Assembly: GCF_000186705.1 (NCBI RefSeq)
Contig: NZ_AEUE01000001.1
Location: forward strand, 186,001-250,000
Length of the DNA stretch: 64,000 nt
Direction of reading: 5' to 3'
Source of the DNA: Citromicrobium sp. JLT1363
GTDB taxonomy: Bacteria; Pseudomonadota; Alphaproteobacteria; Sphingomonadales; Sphingomonadaceae
The notes under the pieces are model-generated. The model did no database searches. It was not told the DNA's origin and worked only from the letters and a program-made list of their open reading frames with translations. Positions 63,876-64,000 of the stretch are shown piece after piece (the first letter of the stretch is position 1; every line of letters begins with the position of its first letter). A program made the translations under genes and the position numbers.

Positions 63876-64000
63876 ATGTCGCTGCTCGAAGCCCGCAAGA
63901 CCTACAAGCCCTTCGAATATCCCTGGGCGTACGACTTCTGGAAGCGCCAGCAGCAGGTCCACTGGATGCCCGAGGAAGTGCCGCTGGGCGAGGATTGCCG
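63876..64000 (+). CDS. nrdB: Ribonucleoside-diphosphate reductase beta subunit, 5' end only
   Basis: Small radical-carrying subunit of class I ribonucleotide reductase. Only 41 codons are present before the right edge: SLLEARKTYKPFEYPWAYDF and KRQQQVHWMPEEVPLGEDC, the family N-terminus. The iron ligands and radical Tyr lie beyond the edge. CGGAG precedes ATG 63876 by ten bases. It is separated from nrdA by three unrelated small genes, and the 155-bp upstream region carries a palindrome and an FNR-like site, so it probably has its own promoter. Confidence 0.92.
   Translation, partial: MSLLEARKTYKPFEYPWAYDFWKRQQQVHWMPEEVPLGEDC

Overview
The window is GC-rich chromosomal DNA with dense, short-spaced genes and an alphaproteobacterial gene set: FtsK, GlnD, an HWE-type histidine kinase, isovaleryl-CoA dehydrogenase with methylcrotonyl-CoA carboxylase beta, a MidA-type methyltransferase, and DUF983, DUF2171 and zf-CHCC proteins. 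Protein styles (GyrB with an acidic linker, many DUF proteins, GGDEF proteins, YrhK-like and PadR proteins) fit Sphingomonadales, probably Erythrobacteraceae. That placement is inference from gene families, not a search. I see no rRNA, tRNA, CRISPR, prophage or intact insertion sequence.

Layout. 1-6.0 kb: truncated aminopeptidase P, divergent from a secreted prolyl oligopeptidase/gluzincin pair, then a HAD hydrolase overlapping a thioesterase. 5.95-6.34 kb: a compact cassette, one GIY-YIG nuclease gene between 31-bp perfect inverted repeats that also supply the last codons and stops of both flanking genes. 6.3-12.6 kb: membrane protein, SDR, GGDEF protein, alanine dehydrogenase, PstS-like lipoprotein, DUF983. 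12.8-15.1 kb: PadR regulator overlapping a membrane protein, then DUF418. 15.3-24.1 kb: ftsK, a ThiE-like protein divergent from a YggS protein, a lipoprotein, glnD overlapping an acyl-CoA ligase. 24.2-31 kb: lgt, MidA-like methyltransferase, DUF2147, an osmoprotectant-type ABC transporter, HWE kinase. 30.7-34.7 kb: leucine catabolism (ivd, carboxylase beta) with a short PhnA-like gene and an inverted secreted-protein gene between them. 34.9-42.5 kb: 5'-nucleotidase lipoprotein, secreted protein, flavoprotein, acyltransferase, gyrB, with a second in-frame copy of the last gyrB codons. 42.6-48.1 kb: ZIP-like transporter, sdaA, PIG-L deacetylase, a 28-codon microprotein gene with its own terminator, REC-only regulator, guaA. 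48.1-55.8 kb: second gluzincin, secreted protein, MDR oxidoreductase, small membrane proteins, endonuclease III-like glycosylase, DUF924, zinc-finger protein, ABC ATPase. 55.9-64 kb: second GGDEF protein, nadB, acidic lipoprotein, nrdA, three small genes, and the start of nrdB cut by the right edge.

How the genes connect. Most are housekeeping or envelope functions. Clear functional sets are leucine degradation (ivd with carboxylase beta; the alpha subunit is not here), nitrogen and amino-acid metabolism (glnD, ald, sdaA, guaA, nadB), deoxynucleotide supply (nrdA, nrdB), lipoprotein maturation (lgt) with at least five predicted lipoproteins, and c-di-GMP or two-component signalling (two GGDEF proteins, one HWE kinase, one REC protein). 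Several genes (gyrB, padR, yggS and its divergent neighbour) have a -10-like box so close to the start codon that leaderless transcripts are likely.

Most unusual regions: the GIY-YIG/inverted-repeat cassette, the 28-aa microprotein gene, the duplicated gyrB 3' end, the palindromic divergent -10 element at 18.3 kb, and the FNR-like and palindromic sites near 52.07 and 63.8 kb.
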